From Paraphysomonas bandaiensis (Eukaryota; Chrysophyceae): 64,000 bases of DNA. The stretch lies in the NCBI GenBank assembly GCA_965644295.1, contig CBFFRP010000049.1, positions 1-64,000 on the forward strand, read 5' to 3'. A program made the translations under genes and the position numbers. Under the pieces are notes generated by a model. It made no database searches. It saw only the letters and a list, made by a program, of their open reading frames with translations, and had not been told where the DNA came from. Shown here piece after piece: positions 62,885-64,000 of the stretch. Position 1 is the stretch's first letter; the number at the start of each line of letters is the position of its first letter.

Positions 62885-64000
62885 TTACTCAACTACAATA
62901 ATTTCAGTCCAATCACCGTGTTGAAGATTGCACATTGGCTCCATATCAATGAAGGATCCCACTAACGGTGGTGAAGTGGACCCATCAGACGAAGAGCAAC
63001 ATACACTGCCATATTCCTCAGCAAGTATGGAGTCGTTAGAAGGGTGTGAAGCATGGAGGTTGCAAGTAGATTCATCGCCCATATCATAGAGAGAAGGCCA
63101 AGGAGAATCGTCCACTATCACTGTCTCGTAGTACCCAAATCCATTAAACACAGTTGCCATGGACCGACCATAGGCCCCAATGTTCCCCCATTCAAGGTAG
63201 TCTCCTTCCTCAAGGCCAGCGGGCAGCAGCAATGTCTCCGGAAATTTGTCAGCACTGTCACAAGTCGGACCGTAGATGATATACTCCACCTGCTCAATGC
63301 CTACCTCTACCTCAACGCCAGACGCTTTCACGACGCGAACCGGGTATTTCCACTGTTCATGGACGACGTCATAAAGTGCACCATAAGAACCATCATTGAG
63401 ATAGAGGGCAACAGCGTTTGTCCCCCTTTTAACACCTTCAATGCGAGTGAGTAGGCCCTCCCCTTCGGCCGAAAGACCTCTACCAGGTTCACACCAAAGG
63501 GTGGCCGTCGAAAATACATCCAGATCCTTAACGGCCTTGCTCACAGCTTCAATGTACTCCACCATCGGGGGAGGACAGTCCATGTCGTAGACAGACGGGA
63601 ATCCACCACCAACATCAACAATGTCGATGGACACATCTCCCAAAGCACGAATCTGAGACGCCACACTAGAGAGAGCCAATTCGTACGCCTGAGGTTTCAT
63701 AGACTGACTCCCGACGTGGAAAGAAATACCCAACTTTGAGGCATACTTCCTTGCTTCGCGCAGAAGAGTTGGAGCTTGATCCGGATGCACTCCAAACTTT
63801 CCCGTTAACGGCAGTGAGGAACCATAATTAGACACCGCAAAGCGAACAATTAGAATCAAATCAGATGCAAAATTAGTTGCCTCTAATATTTTATCCAATT
63901 CTTCTTGTGAATCTAATACATAACGTCGCACACCATATTCATTATACACACGTGTGATCACACCACGATTTTTGATAGGATGCATAAATGCTAATTTTGC
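62885..64000 (-). CDS. Ornithine/lysine-type PLP decarboxylase (group IV), 5' end outside window
   Basis: The visible 371 residues are the main part of an alanine-racemase-fold Orn/DAP/Arg decarboxylase (polyamine synthesis: ornithine to putrescine). Motifs: AFMHPIKNRG, FVLDS-like YVLDSQEELDKIL, GKFGVHP, ISFHVGSQ, VDVGGGFPS (PLP phosphate), CEPGR, and YGPTCDSAD carrying the catalytic Cys and substrate Asp. The PLP-binding lysine should lie just upstream, outside the window. The sequence (HPIKNRGVI, SLPLTGKFGV, GSYGALYD) looks closer to alphaproteobacterial ODC/LDC enzymes than to animal or fungal ODC, and no introns are seen. A Ser/Asp-rich ~60-residue tail follows the domain. Confidence 0.88.
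   Translation of the reverse strand, partial: AKLAFMHPIKNRGVITRVYNEYGVRRYVLDSQEELDKILEATNFASDLILIVRFAVSNYGSSLPLTGKFGVHPDQAPTLLREARKYASKLGISFHVGSQSMKPQAYELALSSVASQIRALGDVSIDIVDVGGGFPSVYDMDCPPPMVEYIEAVSKAVKDLDVFSTATLWCEPGRGLSAEGEGLLTRIEGVKRGTNAVALYLNDGSYGALYDVVHEQWKYPVRVVKASGVEVEVGIEQVEYIIYGPTCDSADKFPETLLLPAGLEEGDYLEWGNIGAYGRSMATVFNGFGYYETVIVDDSPWPSLYDMGDESTCNLHASHPSNDSILAEEYGSVCCSSSDGSTSPPLVGSFIDMEPMCNLQHGDWTEIIVVE

Overview
The window looks like nuclear DNA of a single-celled eukaryote. Most host genes are interrupted by very short GT-AG introns (mostly 46-63 bp), intergenic DNA is AT-rich with many TACA/TATG-type micro- and minisatellites, and the recognisable products are eukaryotic: tepsin with its AP-4 binding motifs, a cyclin-Y-like cyclin, a TPR-sulfotransferase, an exostosin-type GT47 and a cytochrome b5 reductase. 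I cannot name the lineage from sequence alone; a protist is more likely than an animal, plant or yeast.

Layout. 0-5 kb: decayed retrotransposons (a Ty3/gypsy chromovirus pol remnant and the 3' end of a Ty1/copia element). 5.9-8.7 kb: seven-exon tepsin gene. 10.0-15.7 kb: intact copia element 1. 16.6-17.2 kb: a very large near-perfect palindrome. 17.6-19.4 kb: ankyrin gene in which nearly every exon is exactly one repeat. 19.4-22.3 kb: an inverted-repeat-bounded element carrying a Tudor-like gene and an unknown reverse-strand gene. 22.9-25.2 kb: secreted repeat protein (reverse). 27.1-28.0 kb: fucosyltransferase-like gene (reverse). 29.7-34.9 kb: intact copia element 2. 35.9-38.6 kb: TPR-sulfotransferase (reverse). 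39.1-39.7 kb: SnoaL/NTF2-like protein. 40.3-48.3 kb: nested direct and inverted repeats enclosing one intronless 1505-codon ORF (tandem repeats, armadillo-like region, TKL-type kinase) next to a decayed bacterial IS66 transposase. 49.0-49.7 kb: small two-exon gene. 50.3-55.9 kb: intact copia element 3 (reverse). 57.3-58.4 kb: cyclin. 59.1-59.4 kb: diverged solo LTR. 59.5-61.0 kb: GT47. 61.4-62.3 kb: cytochrome b5 reductase. 62.9 kb to the end: an ornithine/diaminopimelate-type decarboxylase, cut by the window edge.

The most unusual region is 40.3-48.3 kb. A kinase ORF without introns lies among intron-bearing host genes, beside a frameshifted IS66 transposase (an insertion sequence family of bacteria). 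It is enclosed by about 207 bp inverted repeats and, outside those, by about 0.6 kb direct repeats. The simplest reading is DNA acquired from an intracellular bacterium and embedded in a eukaryotic chromosome.

The host genes do not form one pathway. Several serve the secretory or endomembrane system: tepsin/AP-4 cargo sorting at the trans-Golgi, and three Golgi-type transferases (fucosyltransferase-like, tyrosine-sulfotransferase-like, exostosin). Three full-length copia elements with identical LTR pairs and 5-bp target duplications indicate recent retrotransposition.
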